28,447 bases of DNA from Phytophthora sp. 'mugwort' (GCA_033558025.1 JAUCEF010000112.1:1-28447); one strand, 5' to 3'; shown: positions 18,240 through 26,879, counted from the first letter of the stretch. Made by a program: numbers and translations. Notes: generated by a model not told the origin, from the letters alone.

Positions 18240-18520
18240 AGTATTTTTAAGCTAAATATTTTACAATACTTATACTTAAAACCTATTAATGTAATCATCT
18301 TTTACAGTTTTTATATGAAAAATTTTTAAGAATGGTTTCTTACTTAGATGCTTTCAGTAATTATCCAAAATAAATTTAGCTACTCGGCTATGCCTCTCAA
18401 CAACCGATACACCAGAGATTTACCCTTCTCGGTCCTCTCGTACTAGAGTTAGATTCTTGCATTTTTCAAAATATCTATAGAAGATAGGAACCAAACTGTC
18501 TCACGACGTTCTAAACCCAA

Positions 18521-18560
<40 letters not shown>

Positions 18561-18638
18561 AACCTTCTTCAGCTCCAGGATGTGATGAGTCGACATCGAG
18601 GTGCCAAACGACTCCGTCGATAGGAGCTCTTAGGAGTC

Positions 18639-18681
<43 letters not shown>

Positions 18682-19117
18682 AATCTTTCCACAAAGAATT
18701 ATCGGATCACTATGACCGACTTTCGTCCCTGTTTGATATGTCTATCTTACAGTCAAGCAAGCTTTTACCATTATGCTCTACAATTGATAATATTATCCAA
18801 TTTGAGCTTACCTTTGTACACCTCCGTTACTCTTTAGGAGGTGACCGCCCCAGTCAAACTACCAACCATACAATGTCTATTTAAAAAATATTAGTTATTT
18901 ATTTTAATAAGAGTGGTATTTCAAGAATATCTATACAATTTACTAGCGTAAAGGTTTAAAAGATTACCACTTATACTACACATATTAGATAAAATAACAA
19001 TATAAAGATGTAGTAAAGGTTCACGGGGTCTTTCCGTCTAACTATAGAAAATCCGCATCTTCACGGATAATTCAAATTCACTGAGTCTATATTGGAGACA
19101 GCGGGGATGTCGTTACA

Positions 19118-19174
<57 letters not shown>

Positions 19175-19232
19175 GAGTTACGGCCGCCGTTTACTGGGAC
19201 TTCCATTTAATGCGCAAACATTTCCTTTTAAT

Positions 19233-19270
<38 letters not shown>

Positions 19271-20876
19271 GTTACCATTTAGCAGAGTCCTAAGTTTTTA
19301 TTAAACAGTCGCAACCCCCTATTTTGTGACACCTAATTATTAAAAATAATTAGGTACTTTTTATCCCGAAGTTACAAAGTCATTTTGCCGAGTTCCTTCA
19401 ATATAGTTCTCTCATTCACCTTAGTCTACTCGACCTATCCACCTGTGTCGGTTTAGGGTACGGTTTTTAATTAAAAAAGCTATTTCCTGAAAAATTAAAA
19501 ATTTTTGTCACTTTTTTAAAAAAATTTAATTTAAAAATTATCCCATCAAAATCTGCTTTCGTCAAATCTTTCTTAGGGGCCGTTTCACTCTATGTAATAC
19601 ATCTTAACATAGAAACCCTTGGATTTACGGTGATAACGATTTATATTCGTTATTTTTTGTTACTAATGCCAGCATTTTCTTTTCTGATATCTTCAACATA
19701 TTTCACAATATATCTTTATTAACATACAGAATGTTCCGCTACCGTTTTATTAAAAATAAAACTTGCCGCTTCGGTAAATTTCTTAAGTCTCGATACATTT
19801 TAGGCGCAAAAAAACTAGACCAATGAGCTATTACGCTTTCTTTAAAGGATGGCTGCTTCCAAGCCTACCTATGGGTTGTAATCATTTTTTCACTTCCTTT
19901 TTCACTTAGAATATTATTTAGAGACCTTAGCGATCAATCTGGGCTGTTTCCCTTTTGACAAAAGACCTTAGCGCCTAATGTCTGTCTATTTAAATTACTT
20001 TTTTTTGTATTCGGAGTTTCCAAGAATTCAGTAAGTTTTTACACCCCCTAGCTCAATGAGTGCTCTACCCCAAAAAAAGATTTTAAATGCTCTACTTCAA
20101 TAGATTTCGCGGAAAACCAGCTATCTCTGAGTTTGATTAGCCTTTCACTCCTAACCACAAATCATCTCCATATTTTGCCACATATGTGAGTTCGATCCTT
20201 CAAATAGTTTTACCTATTTTTCAATCTGTTCATGGTTAGATCACTCAGTTTCGGGTCTTATTTATATAACTAAAAAGCTTTTTAAAACTTGATTTATCTA
20301 CGCCTACTTTATTAAATTAAGCTTGCTATAAAAATAAACTTGCTGGCCCATTATGCAAAAGGTACACTGTTACTTTTTAAAAAAGTTTCAATTGATTGTT
20401 AACATTAAGTTTCAGAATTATTTCAAACTCAAAAGTTCTTTTTCACCTTTCCTTTACAGTACTTGTCCACTATCGATCATTAATTTTTAAAAGGTTTTGA
20501 GGGTGGTTCCCCAATATTCAAAAAGGCTTACACATAACCCTTTTTACTATTATAAAAACAATTATTATTCTACAGGACTTTCACCTTTTTAAGTAAATTT
20601 TTCAAAATTTTTCAAATATTTTTTTATTTTTATAAACCTAATTTCCATTTTCACTCGTCATTACTAACGGAATCTCGTTTGATTTTTTTAACAGTTACTT
20701 AGATATTTCAATTCACTGTTTTTAAAATTTTCACAAAAAAAAAGTTTTCTTTAGGAAATTTTTATTTCAAAATAAAATATTATTTAATAAAACTTTTCGC
20801 ATTTTTTACGTCCTAAAAATCAAATTAATGCCAAGGCATCCACTTAATGCTTTTATTATTATTTATACTTAAACCA
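18240..20876 (-). rRNA. rnl: large subunit ribosomal RNA
   Basis: 23S signatures on the minus strand are GTGGATGCCTTGGCA near the 5' end (about 20835-20850), the GTPase-centre region, CACCTCCTAAAGAG-type domain IV/V segments, the peptidyl-transferase loop (GACCTCGATGTCGACTCATCACATCC at about 18575-18605) and the sarcin-ricin loop AGTACGAGAGGACC (about 18433-18450). Size is about 2.6 kb, near bacterial, with AT-rich variable regions and no obvious intron. The ends are approximate, judged from the outermost conserved helices. It is flanked by trnN downstream and orf250 upstream, so its 5' end must be released from the ribosomal protein precursor. Confidence 0.96.
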
Positions 20877-20888
20877 TATAAATGGTTT
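20871..20888. other. hairpin at the orf250/rnl junction
   Basis: AAACCAT-ATAA-ATGGTTT is a perfect 7-bp stem between the orf250 stop (20895) and the rnl 5' end. With no tRNA at this boundary, it may mark the cleavage point that separates the ribosomal protein mRNA from rnl. Confidence 0.45.
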
Positions 20889-20894
20889 AAATTT

Positions 20895-21647
20895 TTATTT
20901 TTTTTTCAAATATTCATTAATTAATTTTAAATTTAAATGAAAAGGATATAAAATTGTTTTATAAGAAGGTTCTTTAAAAAACATACCTGTTTTTATTTTT
21001 TTATTTCTATGTAAATAAGAAGTTATTAAAGGTTTTGATGGTTTTTTTTCACCTAAAATATAATAAATATTATTTTTATAAGAATATTTGTTATTTTTTT
21101 GATAAGGATATTTATTATAACGTTTATAAGAAGAAGAATATTTATTCTTTTCTTGATTAAAATGCTGTTTATAAAATTTTTTATCTCCTTTCAAACTATT
21201 ATTTTTTTGAAAATTTCTAGTTCTTTGAAAACCTTCATTTTTTTGAAAATTTCTATTTTTTTGAAAACCTTCATTTTTTTGAAAATTTCTATTTTTTTGA
21301 AAATTTCTATTTTTTTGAAAACCTTCATTTTTTTGAAAATTTCTATTTTTTTGAAAACCTTCATTTTTTTGAAAATTTCTATTTTTTTGAAAACCTTCAT
21401 TTTTTTGAAAATTTCTAGTTCTTTGAAAACCTTCATTTTTTTGAAAATTTCTAGTTCTTTGAAAATCTTCGTTTTTTTGAAAATTTCTAGTTCTTTGAAA
21501 ATCTTCGTTTTTTTGAGAATTTTTATTTTTTTGAAAATTTCTATTTTTTTGAAAACCTTCGTTTTTTTGAGAATTTCTATTTTTTTGAAAACCCTCGTTT
21601 TTTTGAGAATTTTTATTTCTTTGAAAATTTTTATTATCCTTTTGCAT
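20895..21647 (-). CDS. orf250, hexapeptide-repeat basic protein
   Basis: 250 aa, function unknown. Residues 7-150 are 24 near-perfect hexads of the form [N/G/D]-[F/S]-Q-[K/R]-[N/T]-[E/R/K/N], alternating NFQKNE and GFQKNR to give a 12-residue super-period. Residues 151-200 are Lys/Tyr/Asn-rich. The last 50 residues (KKPSKPLITSYLHRNKKIK...LNLKLINEYLKKK) look like a small folded, conserved domain. The start is 2 nt after the rps4 stop, so it is translated as part of the ribosomal protein operon. High Lys, Arg and Gln suggest RNA binding, perhaps a ribosomal protein with a repeat expansion. The open frame through 432 nt of repeat without a stop supports coding. I do not recognise the family. Confidence 0.6.
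   Translation of the reverse strand: MQKDNKNFQRNKNSQKNEGFQKNRNSQKNEGFQKNRNFQKNKNSQKNEDFQRTRNFQKNEDFQRTRNFQKNEGFQRTRNFQKNEGFQKNRNFQKNEGFQKNRNFQKNEGFQKNRNFQKNRNFQKNEGFQKNRNFQKNEGFQRTRNFQKNNSLKGDKKFYKQHFNQEKNKYSSSYKRYNKYPYQKNNKYSYKNNIYYILGEKKPSKPLITSYLHRNKKIKTGMFFKEPSYKTILYPFHLNLKLINEYLKKK
21198..21629. repeat. 18/36-bp tandem repeat array within orf250
   Basis: 24 units of 18 bp encode the hexads; the dominant period is 36 bp. Units differ by a few substitutions (AACCTTCAT, AATCTTCGT, CTAGTTCTT variants), showing expansion followed by divergence. The length being a multiple of 3 keeps the frame open. It also opens long shadow frames on both strands. Confidence 0.95.
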
Positions 21648-21649
21648 AT

Positions 21650-22111
21650 TTATTTAATAATATGAATAATATCACCTTTATGTAATATAAAATTAGATTT
21701 ACTTATAATTTTATTATTAACCTTAATTTTTTTATGATTAATTAATTGTTTTGCTTGAAAAATAGTTTTAACTAATTTTAATCTTACAAGATTTATATCT
21801 AAGCGACTTTCTAATAAAATTACAAATTTTTTAAAGATATTTATTTTATTATCTTTTTTTAATAATTTTTGAAATAAATTTTTTAATTGATATTCATGAA
21901 TACATCCATAAAAATTCCGAAATTGTTGTTTTTCAAATAATCTTTTTTGAAAAAATTTTTTACGTTTTTCAGGTTTTATTTCTTTTCGATATCTTAATTT
22001 TTTTTTAAATAAATTCCATTTTTTTGATTTTAATTTTAATAAGTTTAAATTTTTATGTATGTTCCTATTATTTTGAAAACATATTTTATTTCTCGGTCTT
22101 AATTTATTCAT
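21650..22111 (-). CDS. rps4: ribosomal protein S4
   Basis: This 153-aa uS4 is a primary binder of the 5' domain of small rRNA. It is shorter than the bacterial protein (about 200 aa). The N-terminus MNKLRPRNKICFQ is conserved ('r.rpr.k...'). The middle is trimmed. The S4 RNA-binding domain is clear at about residues 95-150: LLESRLDINLVRLKLVKTIFQAKQLINHKKIKVNN with ISKSNFILHKGDIIHI. It is the penultimate gene of the minus-strand operon, 8 nt after rps2 and 2 nt before orf250. Confidence 0.94.
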   Translation of the reverse strand: MNKLRPRNKICFQNNRNIHKNLNLLKLKSKKWNLFKKKLRYRKEIKPEKRKKFFQKRLFEKQQFRNFYGCIHEYQLKNLFQKLLKKDNKINIFKKFVILLESRLDINLVRLKLVKTIFQAKQLINHKKIKVNNKIISKSNFILHKGDIIHIIK

Positions 22112-22119
22112 CTTATTTA

Positions 22120-22713
22120 TTAAAATATTTTACGTAATAAATACATTAAAGTATATATTGATTGAATATTTTTAGAATTCATTACTACAGGATAATTAAT
22201 ATTTTGTATAGTTTGACTTGTATTTACTAATGAAATAGTAGGAATTTTTAAAACAGAAAGTTCTTGATTTAAAAAAGTATCTTTTACAGAACTTTTTATA
22301 ACTAAAATTAATTTAATTTCATTTTCTTTTAATAAATAATTAATTATCTTATTAAATGTTGTATTCATAATTTTATTAGTAATTAAACCATTTACCCATT
22401 CTTTTGTAAAAAAAATGATATTTGGATTTTTTTTTATAAAAGATGTAGTTAATAAAAATTTAATTTCATTATCATTCCCTATTATTAAAATTTTTTCATT
22501 TTTTTTTAATATAATTTTAGTTAAATTAAATATACGTTTTAAAAAAAATGAAACATTTTTTAAATTAATTATAGTATAATCATGTCTACTTCCAAATATA
22601 AAAGATAATAATTCTTTATTTGTATCTATTAAAGATTCTCCATACATATTTTTTGATTTAAATAATAAATTTAATAAAATATTATTATGTTTTTTTTTTT
22701 TTTTTTGTATCAT
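22120..22713 (-). CDS. rps2: ribosomal protein S2
   Basis: 197-aa uS2. Marks include the N-terminal H/YG segment (SKNMYGESLID), FIFGSRHDYTIINLKNV (compare 'yi.g.r.g.hiidl..T'), a beta strand ILIIGNDNEIKF, the diagnostic FFTKEWVNGLITN ('..rW.gGtLTN'), and a C-terminal helix-strand series LSVLKIPTISLVNT and INYPVVMNSKNIQSIYTLMYLL ('ipI..iPaNDds..si.l'). It lacks the long C-terminal extension seen in some lineages. The start is 6 nt after the rpl6 stop. Confidence 0.92.
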   Translation of the reverse strand: MIQKKKKKHNNILLNLLFKSKNMYGESLIDTNKELLSFIFGSRHDYTIINLKNVSFFLKRIFNLTKIILKKNEKILIIGNDNEIKFLLTTSFIKKNPNIIFFTKEWVNGLITNKIMNTTFNKIINYLLKENEIKLILVIKSSVKDTFLNQELSVLKIPTISLVNTSQTIQNINYPVVMNSKNIQSIYTLMYLLRKIF

Positions 22714-22719
22714 ATTTAA

Positions 22720-23325
22720 TTATTTTTTACTTTTTTTTCCCTCTTTTTGTAAAATTTTTTCATTTTTTAATAATAAACCTTTTCCTTTATATGGTTCAGG
22801 TTTTTTATGATTTTTAATATAATGTACAAATTGATGTAAAAAAATATAATCGATACTACTAAAAATTAAAGTATTTGTTTGATTAATAATTTCAATATTT
22901 AATGGAATTGGAATTCTAATATTATGACTAAAACCTAATTTTAAAATTAAAGTATTATTTTCAATAAAAGCTTTAAAACCTATACCTTTTAATATTAAAT
23001 TAATTTTAAAACCTTGTAAAACACCTTTTATTTTTATTTTTATTAATTTATTGTATAAATTTAAAATACTTTTTTTTTTTTTATTTTTATTAACAATAAT
23101 TAATAATTTATTTTTTTTTATAAAAAAATATAAATCATTAATTATTGTTAAAGATAATAAACCTAAAGATGTTTCAAAAAAAATTATTTTATTATTACTA
23201 TAAATTTTTAAATCTGTTGGAAAAATAAAAGTTTTATCAATAAAAAATAAATTAATATTTCCTAAAGAACTTTTAAAAAAATTTTTATTTTTTAATTTAA
23301 CATTTTTTTTTATTATTTTTATCAT
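22720..23325 (-). CDS. rpl6: ribosomal protein L6
   Basis: 201-aa uL6 of the large subunit near the sarcin-ricin loop. The C-terminal signature is clear: NHKKPEPYKGKGLL (compare '.rkpePYKGKGi'), preceded by GFSHNIRIPIPLNIEI, which matches 'lGfSh.v...ip.gi'. KGVLQGFKINLILKGIGFKAFIENNTLILKLG is the linker to the second domain. The N-terminal domain is basic and divergent. Spacing to rps8 and rps2 is 6 nt on each side, showing tight operon packing. Confidence 0.95.
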   Translation of the reverse strand: MIKIIKKNVKLKNKNFFKSSLGNINLFFIDKTFIFPTDLKIYSNNKIIFFETSLGLLSLTIINDLYFFIKKNKLLIIVNKNKKKKSILNLYNKLIKIKIKGVLQGFKINLILKGIGFKAFIENNTLILKLGFSHNIRIPIPLNIEIINQTNTLIFSSIDYIFLHQFVHYIKNHKKPEPYKGKGLLLKNEKILQKEGKKSKK

Positions 23326-23331
23326 AATTTT

Positions 23332-23712
23332 TTAAATAATTTTACAAATCAATTCACCACCAACATTTAATTTTTTAGCTTGTAAATCTGTTAAAATACC
23401 AATAGATGTTGAAAGAATATAAAATCCTGTTTTTTTTTTATATAAATCCTTATTAGCAATATATAAACGTTTTCCCGGTTTTGATAAACGTTTTATTTCA
23501 GTAATAACTGCTTTATTTTTTCTATATTTTAAATAAATCTCTAATTGATTTTTGGAATTTATCTTATAACTTTTTATAAAACCTTCTTTAATTAAGATAT
23601 TTAAAATATTTATACTTTGTTTTGATTTTTGTTGTACTATTTTTGATTTTTTTACTAAATAACCATTTTTTATTTTTGAAAATAAATTGGAAAGAGTATC
23701 TGTTATAATCAT
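23332..23712 (-). CDS. rps8: ribosomal protein S8
   Basis: 126-aa uS8. The N-terminus MIITDTLSNLFSKIKNGYLVKKSKI matches 'DpiadmLtrIrNa...k...v'. NILIKEGFIKSYK, RLSKPGKRLYIANKDL ('r.SkPG.Riy....l') and the C-terminal GFYILSTSIGILTDLQAKKLNVGGELICKI ('G..ilSTskGimt...A...nvGGe.l..v') are all intact. Normal length. Confidence 0.97.
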   Translation of the reverse strand: MIITDTLSNLFSKIKNGYLVKKSKIVQQKSKQSINILNILIKEGFIKSYKINSKNQLEIYLKYRKNKAVITEIKRLSKPGKRLYIANKDLYKKKTGFYILSTSIGILTDLQAKKLNVGGELICKII

Positions 23713-23719
23713 AATTAAA

Positions 23720-24019
23720 TTACCAACTATATTTAGAAATACCGGGTAAAAACCCTTTTGATGCTAATTTACGTAATTGGATTCTGGATATTTTAAATAA
23801 ACGATAAATACTTTTAGAACGTCCAGTTAAAACACACACATTTTTAATTCTAGTAATTGATGAATTTTGATGGAAAAAAAACCACTTTTGTTGTAATTTC
23901 CATCTTAAATTTTTTTCAATATTTAAATTTTTTGAAAGAATTTTTAAAGTTAATCTATTTTTTTCAAAATTTTTAAATAAATTACGTTGTTTAATATTTT
24001 TTTTAATTTTTTTTTGCAT
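23720..24019 (-). CDS. rps14: ribosomal protein S14
   Basis: 99-aa uS14 of the small-subunit head. The C-terminal half carries CVLTGRSKSIYRLFKISRIQLRKLASKGFLPGISKYSW ('C.ltGRprg.yr.f.lsR...re.a..G.ipGv.k.sW'), and the N-terminus MQKKIKKNIKQRN is basic. The open frame continues upstream to 24151, but that part lies inside trnA and trnK, so the internal ATG at 24019 is chosen; it gives the standard length. No zinc-binding cysteines, as in other mitochondrial S14. Confidence 0.97.
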   Translation of the reverse strand: MQKKIKKNIKQRNLFKNFEKNRLTLKILSKNLNIEKNLRWKLQQKWFFFHQNSSITRIKNVCVLTGRSKSIYRLFKISRIQLRKLASKGFLPGISKYSW

Positions 24020-24045
24020 AAAATTATATTTAAGAAAGATAAATA

Positions 24046-24118
24046 TGGAGATAATCGGATTCGAACCGATAACATTATATTTGCAAAACATACTTTCTAC
24101 CAGTTGAAATATATCCCC
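24046..24118 (-). tRNA. trnA: tRNA-Ala (UGC)
   Basis: Acceptor GGGGATA pairs with TATCTCC (one G-U), the stem TATGT/ATATA closes loop TTTGCAA (TGC), and the T arm is ATCGG-TTCGAAT-CCGAT. It separates atp8-trnK from rps14. Confidence 0.94.
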
Positions 24119-24120
24119 AA

Positions 24121-24193
24121 TAAGTGTATTGGGATTTGAACCCAAGACCATCAGATTAAAAGTCCGGTGCTCTACCAGCTGAGCTATACACTT
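24121..24193 (-). tRNA. trnK: tRNA-Lys (UUU)
   Basis: Acceptor AAGTGTA pairs with TACACTT, loop CTTTTAA carries TTT, the T arm is TTGGG-TTCAAAT-CCCAA, and the D arm TAGCTCAGCTGGTAGAGCA is canonical. Two nt separate it from trnA. Confidence 0.95.
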
Positions 24194-24203
24194 ATTTAAA
24201 AAA

Positions 24204-24596
24204 TTAATTAATTCTTATAAAAATTTTATTTAATAATAAAAATTTTTTATTTAAAATATAATTAATTTTTTGTTTTAATATTTTATTAAAAATTGAAGTT
24301 TTTTGTATTTTAATATTTTGATTTTTTTTATAAATAGATAATTTTTTTGTTATAAATAACTCAAAATTAAAACAAAAAGTTTTATAAGAATTATTAAAAA
24401 AATAAATAATATTATTTTTTTCAAAATTAATTTGATTTTTTTTTTTATTATCAAAAATTATTTTTTTTTTTCTAAATTTTAAATTATAACAAATTTTAGG
24501 TAAAAAAAAATAAGTAATAAAAAAATAAAAATTAAAAAAAAAAAATAAAAACCAAGAAACTTGATTAAAAAATGAAAATTGATCGAATTGTGGCAT
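24204..24596 (-). CDS. atp8: ATP synthase F0 subunit 8
   Basis: 130-aa membrane subunit of the ATP synthase stator. The conserved N-terminus MPQFDQFSFFNQVSWFLFFFFNFYFF (compare 'MPQfD...f.q.fWl...F') has one transmembrane helix at about residues 14-34, then LPKICYNLKFRKKK and a long Lys/Asn/Ile-rich matrix domain. This matches protist and plant Atp8 (YMF19), not the short animal form. Its position after the rpl16 segment of the ribosomal operon is the oomycete-like location. Confidence 0.93.
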   Translation of the reverse strand: MPQFDQFSFFNQVSWFLFFFFNFYFFITYFFLPKICYNLKFRKKKIIFDNKKKNQINFEKNNIIYFFNNSYKTFCFNFELFITKKLSIYKKNQNIKIQKTSIFNKILKQKINYILNKKFLLLNKIFIRIN

Positions 24597-24657
24597 AATT
24601 TTATAATAAATTTTTATTTCTTCAACATATATTTTTCTTGAAAGAACACTTTTATTT

Positions 24658-25326
24658 TTATTTTATTTTAAAATTATTATTTTTTATTTTTTGATTTTGA
24701 ATAATAGTTTGAATATAAGAAAGTCTTGAAAATTCTTTTTTTGATTTTTTAAATATATTTAAATTATTAACTTTAAAATTTAAATATTTTAATTTATAAC
24801 AATTAATTAAACGTGTTGAATTAATTCTTCTTTTATAGAAACCTTTTTTATTATATTTATTAAAATAAAATTTTTTTTTATAATTTAAAGCATTATTTAA
24901 ATTAATAGGTTTTATAGAAAAAATAAATCCTAAAATTGAAATAAAAATTTTTTTATTATTCCAATTTCCACCAAGTAAACGACCTTTTATTGAATTATTT
25001 TTTTTTATTAAAATATTTTGAAGCATTATTTTATTAAATTGATGTAATATATTATAAGTTAAATCATAATTAAATAATATAATATTTTCATATTTTATAG
25101 CAATTGTTGAAATTTTATCTATTTTTATTAAAGTAAAAGGTAAATAAATGTTTTCATAATTATTAAATTCAATTACATAAGATTCTAAATTTAAATTATT
25201 AAATAAAATTGGATTTTCAAATAAAATATTTTTTAATTTAAATTTTTTTTTTTTTAAATAATTATTTTTTAAAAATTGTTGATAATTTGATAAATTATTT
25301 GTTTTTTGTTTTTTTAATTTTTTCAT
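24658..25326 (-). CDS. orf222, candidate ribosomal protein S1
   Basis: 222-aa, Lys/Asn/Ile-rich ORF between trn(CAU) and atp8. The middle segment IKGRLLGGNWNNKKIFISILGFIFSIKP (about residues 117-144) fits the start of an S1 RNA-binding domain as in short mitochondrial Rps1 ('vkGRilg.vkgGf.v.i.G..afLP'). It is preceded by two beta-strand-rich stretches (YVIEFNNYENIYLPFTLIKID). The C-terminus is strongly basic (YKKKFYFNKYNKKGFYKRRIN). Mitochondrial rps1 is known from land plants and jakobids. The call rests on one motif plus operon position. If wrong, this is an unassigned ribosomal-type ORF. Frame and codon use match its neighbours. Confidence 0.45.
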   Translation of the reverse strand: MKKLKKQKTNNLSNYQQFLKNNYLKKKKFKLKNILFENPILFNNLNLESYVIEFNNYENIYLPFTLIKIDKISTIAIKYENIILFNYDLTYNILHQFNKIMLQNILIKKNNSIKGRLLGGNWNNKKIFISILGFIFSIKPINLNNALNYKKKFYFNKYNKKGFYKRRINSTRLINCYKLKYLNFKVNNLNIFKKSKKEFSRLSYIQTIIQNQKIKNNNFKIK

Positions 25327-25347
25327 TTAAAATAAAAATTTTTTAAT

Positions 25348-25421
25348 TAGGCCTAGTAGGATTTGAACCTACAACTATACCGTTATGAGCGGTATGCTCT
25401 AACCAATTAAACTATAAGCCT
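25348..25421 (-). tRNA. tRNA with CAU anticodon (Met, fMet or Ile)
   Basis: Acceptor AGGCTTA pairs with TAGGCCT (A1-U72), the stem TACCG/CGGTA closes loop CTCATAA (CAT), the D arm is TAGTTTAATTGGTTAGAGCA, and the T arm is GTAGG-TTCAAAT-CCTAC. As the third CAU tRNA here, one of the set is likely tRNA-Ile with a modified C34. Confidence 0.92.
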
Positions 25422-25423
25422 AA

Positions 25424-25828
25424 TTATTTATAAATAAATTTTGTTTTAACCGGCAATTTATTAGAACCCGCTTTTAAAACTTTTTTTGCATTTTCTAATG
25501 AAATACCGCTAATTTCATATAAAATTTGACCTTTTTTAACTTTAGCAACCCAAAAAGAAACAGCACCTTTTCCTTTACCCATACGATTTTCTGTAGGTTT
25601 TGCTGTTACAGGTGTATCTGGAAAAACACGAATCCAAAGAAATCCTAATCGTTTCATTTTTCGAATAATTATTCGACGAGTTGCTTCTATTTGTCTTGAT
25701 GTTAAACGTGTTTCTTTTAAAACTTTAATAGCATATTTACCATAAACAATATTATTACCTTTTGTTGTTTTACCTGTAAGTTTACTTTTAAATTGTTTTT
25801 TATATTTAGTTTTTTTTGGAAATAACAT
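25424..25828 (-). CDS. rpl16: ribosomal protein L16
   Basis: 134-aa uL16, at the A-site of the large subunit. Very conserved: MLFPKKTKYKKQFKSK, ETRLTSRQIEATRRIIIRKMKRLGFLWIRVFPDTPVTAKPTENRMGKGKGAVSFWVAKVKKGQILYEISG. Length equals bacterial L16. The start codon lies inside the 3' end of rps3, overlapping it by 23 nt in another frame, so translation is coupled or uses internal initiation. The stop lies 2 nt upstream of the trn(CAU) 5' end. Confidence 0.98.
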   Translation of the reverse strand: MLFPKKTKYKKQFKSKLTGKTTKGNNIVYGKYAIKVLKETRLTSRQIEATRRIIIRKMKRLGFLWIRVFPDTPVTAKPTENRMGKGKGAVSFWVAKVKKGQILYEISGISLENAKKVLKAGSNKLPVKTKFIYK

Positions 25829-26636
25829 AATTAGTATTTTTAATTCTTTGTTTTTTTAAAAATTTAGAATTTAATGTAGTTTTTAGTGGTTTAAAAAAAA
25901 TCCATAATTTAATACTACAAATACCCGATGGTGTTTTAAATTCATTAAAATGATATTTAATATCATATTCTAAAGTATTTAATGGTATTTTTCCTTTTTG
26001 AAAAATTAGTTTTTTTTTACGTTTTGATTTATTTAAACGACCTTTAAATTGTAAACGATAACCAATAAAATTAGAAAATATTTTAAAAAATTCTTGAAGC
26101 ATATTATCAATATTATTAATAAATTTTTTATGTGTTTTTTTTTTTTCTAATGTTTGTTTAATATAAAAAGTTATAATATTTATATTTTTAGTATAAAAAG
26201 CATAACTAAAATTATAAATCATTTTTTTAACATTTTTATTAATTCGATTATTTTTTCTTATTTTATCAAAAATTCTTTTTAAATTTTTTCGTAATTTAAT
26301 TAATTCAAAAAATTGGACATTTTTGATAAATAATTTAATATTATTATTAATATAATATATATTTAAATATTTAATAATTTGATTATAAGATAATTTATAA
26401 TATTTTTTTGCATTTTTTTGAATATAAACATATATATTTATATTATTTGATGTTTTTACTATATTTATATCTATTAATTTTAAATTTTTATAATTAAAAA
26501 TATTTTGAAAATATTTTTTAATTTCTAAATCAAAATGCAATAAATTAGAATACTCATTATTATTAACAATCCATTGGGAATCCCAATTTTTTTTTTTATT
26601 TAATCTTAAACTAATTGGTATAATTTTTTGACCCAT
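25806..26636 (-). CDS. rps3: ribosomal protein S3
   Basis: 276-aa uS3 of the small-subunit head at the mRNA entry tunnel. The N-terminus MGQKIIPISLRLNKKKNWDSQWIVNNNEYSNLLHFD matches 'MGqK..P.g.RLg....w.S.Wf....Y...l..D'. The middle is a lineage-variable K/N/I region in place of a clear KH domain. The C-terminal GYRLQFKGRLNKSKRKKKLIFQKGKIPLNTLEYDIKYHFNEFKTPSGICSIKLWIFF is the conserved S3 C-domain. It overlaps rpl16 by 23 nt and follows rps19 by 3 nt, keeping the S10-operon order. Confidence 0.96.
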   Translation of the reverse strand: MGQKIIPISLRLNKKKNWDSQWIVNNNEYSNLLHFDLEIKKYFQNIFNYKNLKLIDINIVKTSNNINIYVYIQKNAKKYYKLSYNQIIKYLNIYYINNNIKLFIKNVQFFELIKLRKNLKRIFDKIRKNNRINKNVKKMIYNFSYAFYTKNINIITFYIKQTLEKKKTHKKFINNIDNMLQEFFKIFSNFIGYRLQFKGRLNKSKRKKKLIFQKGKIPLNTLEYDIKYHFNEFKTPSGICSIKLWIFFKPLKTTLNSKFLKKQRIKNTNYVISKKN

Positions 26637-26639
26637 AAT

Positions 26640-26876
26640 TTATTTTTTTTTTTTATATATATGTTTTTTTCGTGTATTAATAAATTCACCAAATTTAAAA
26701 CCAATCATTTTATCATTTATTTCCAAATTAATAAATATTTTACCATTATAAATACTTACAGAATGATTACTATATTCAGGTAATATTGTTAAATTTTTAT
26801 TAGTTATTTTTATCCATTGTTTTTTTTTTAATAAATTAACTTTAAAAAATGGACCTTTATATTTACTTCTAGACAT
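26640..26876 (-). CDS. rps19: ribosomal protein S19
   Basis: 78-aa uS19. MSRSKYKGPFFKVNLLKK at the start, TILPEYSNHSVSIYNGKIFINLEINDKMIGFKFGEFINTRKK ('IlP.fvg.ti.VyNGk.fv.v.i...MvGhklGEFa.Trk') across the middle. Complete and of normal length. Located 3 nt after the rpl2 stop region and 3 nt before rps3. Confidence 0.98.
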   Translation of the reverse strand: MSRSKYKGPFFKVNLLKKKQWIKITNKNLTILPEYSNHSVSIYNGKIFINLEINDKMIGFKFGEFINTRKKHIYKKKK

Positions 26877-26879
26877 AAT

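Noticed and set aside
21099..21665. 188-aa plus-strand frame and an 81-aa second minus-strand frame in the repeat array
   Set aside because: Both are shadows of the 18-bp repeats in orf250; neither has a non-repeat domain nor an operon-consistent start.
24020..24151. Upstream extension of rps14
   Set aside because: It is made of trnA and trnK sequence read in frame; the ATG at 24019 gives the standard 99-aa protein.
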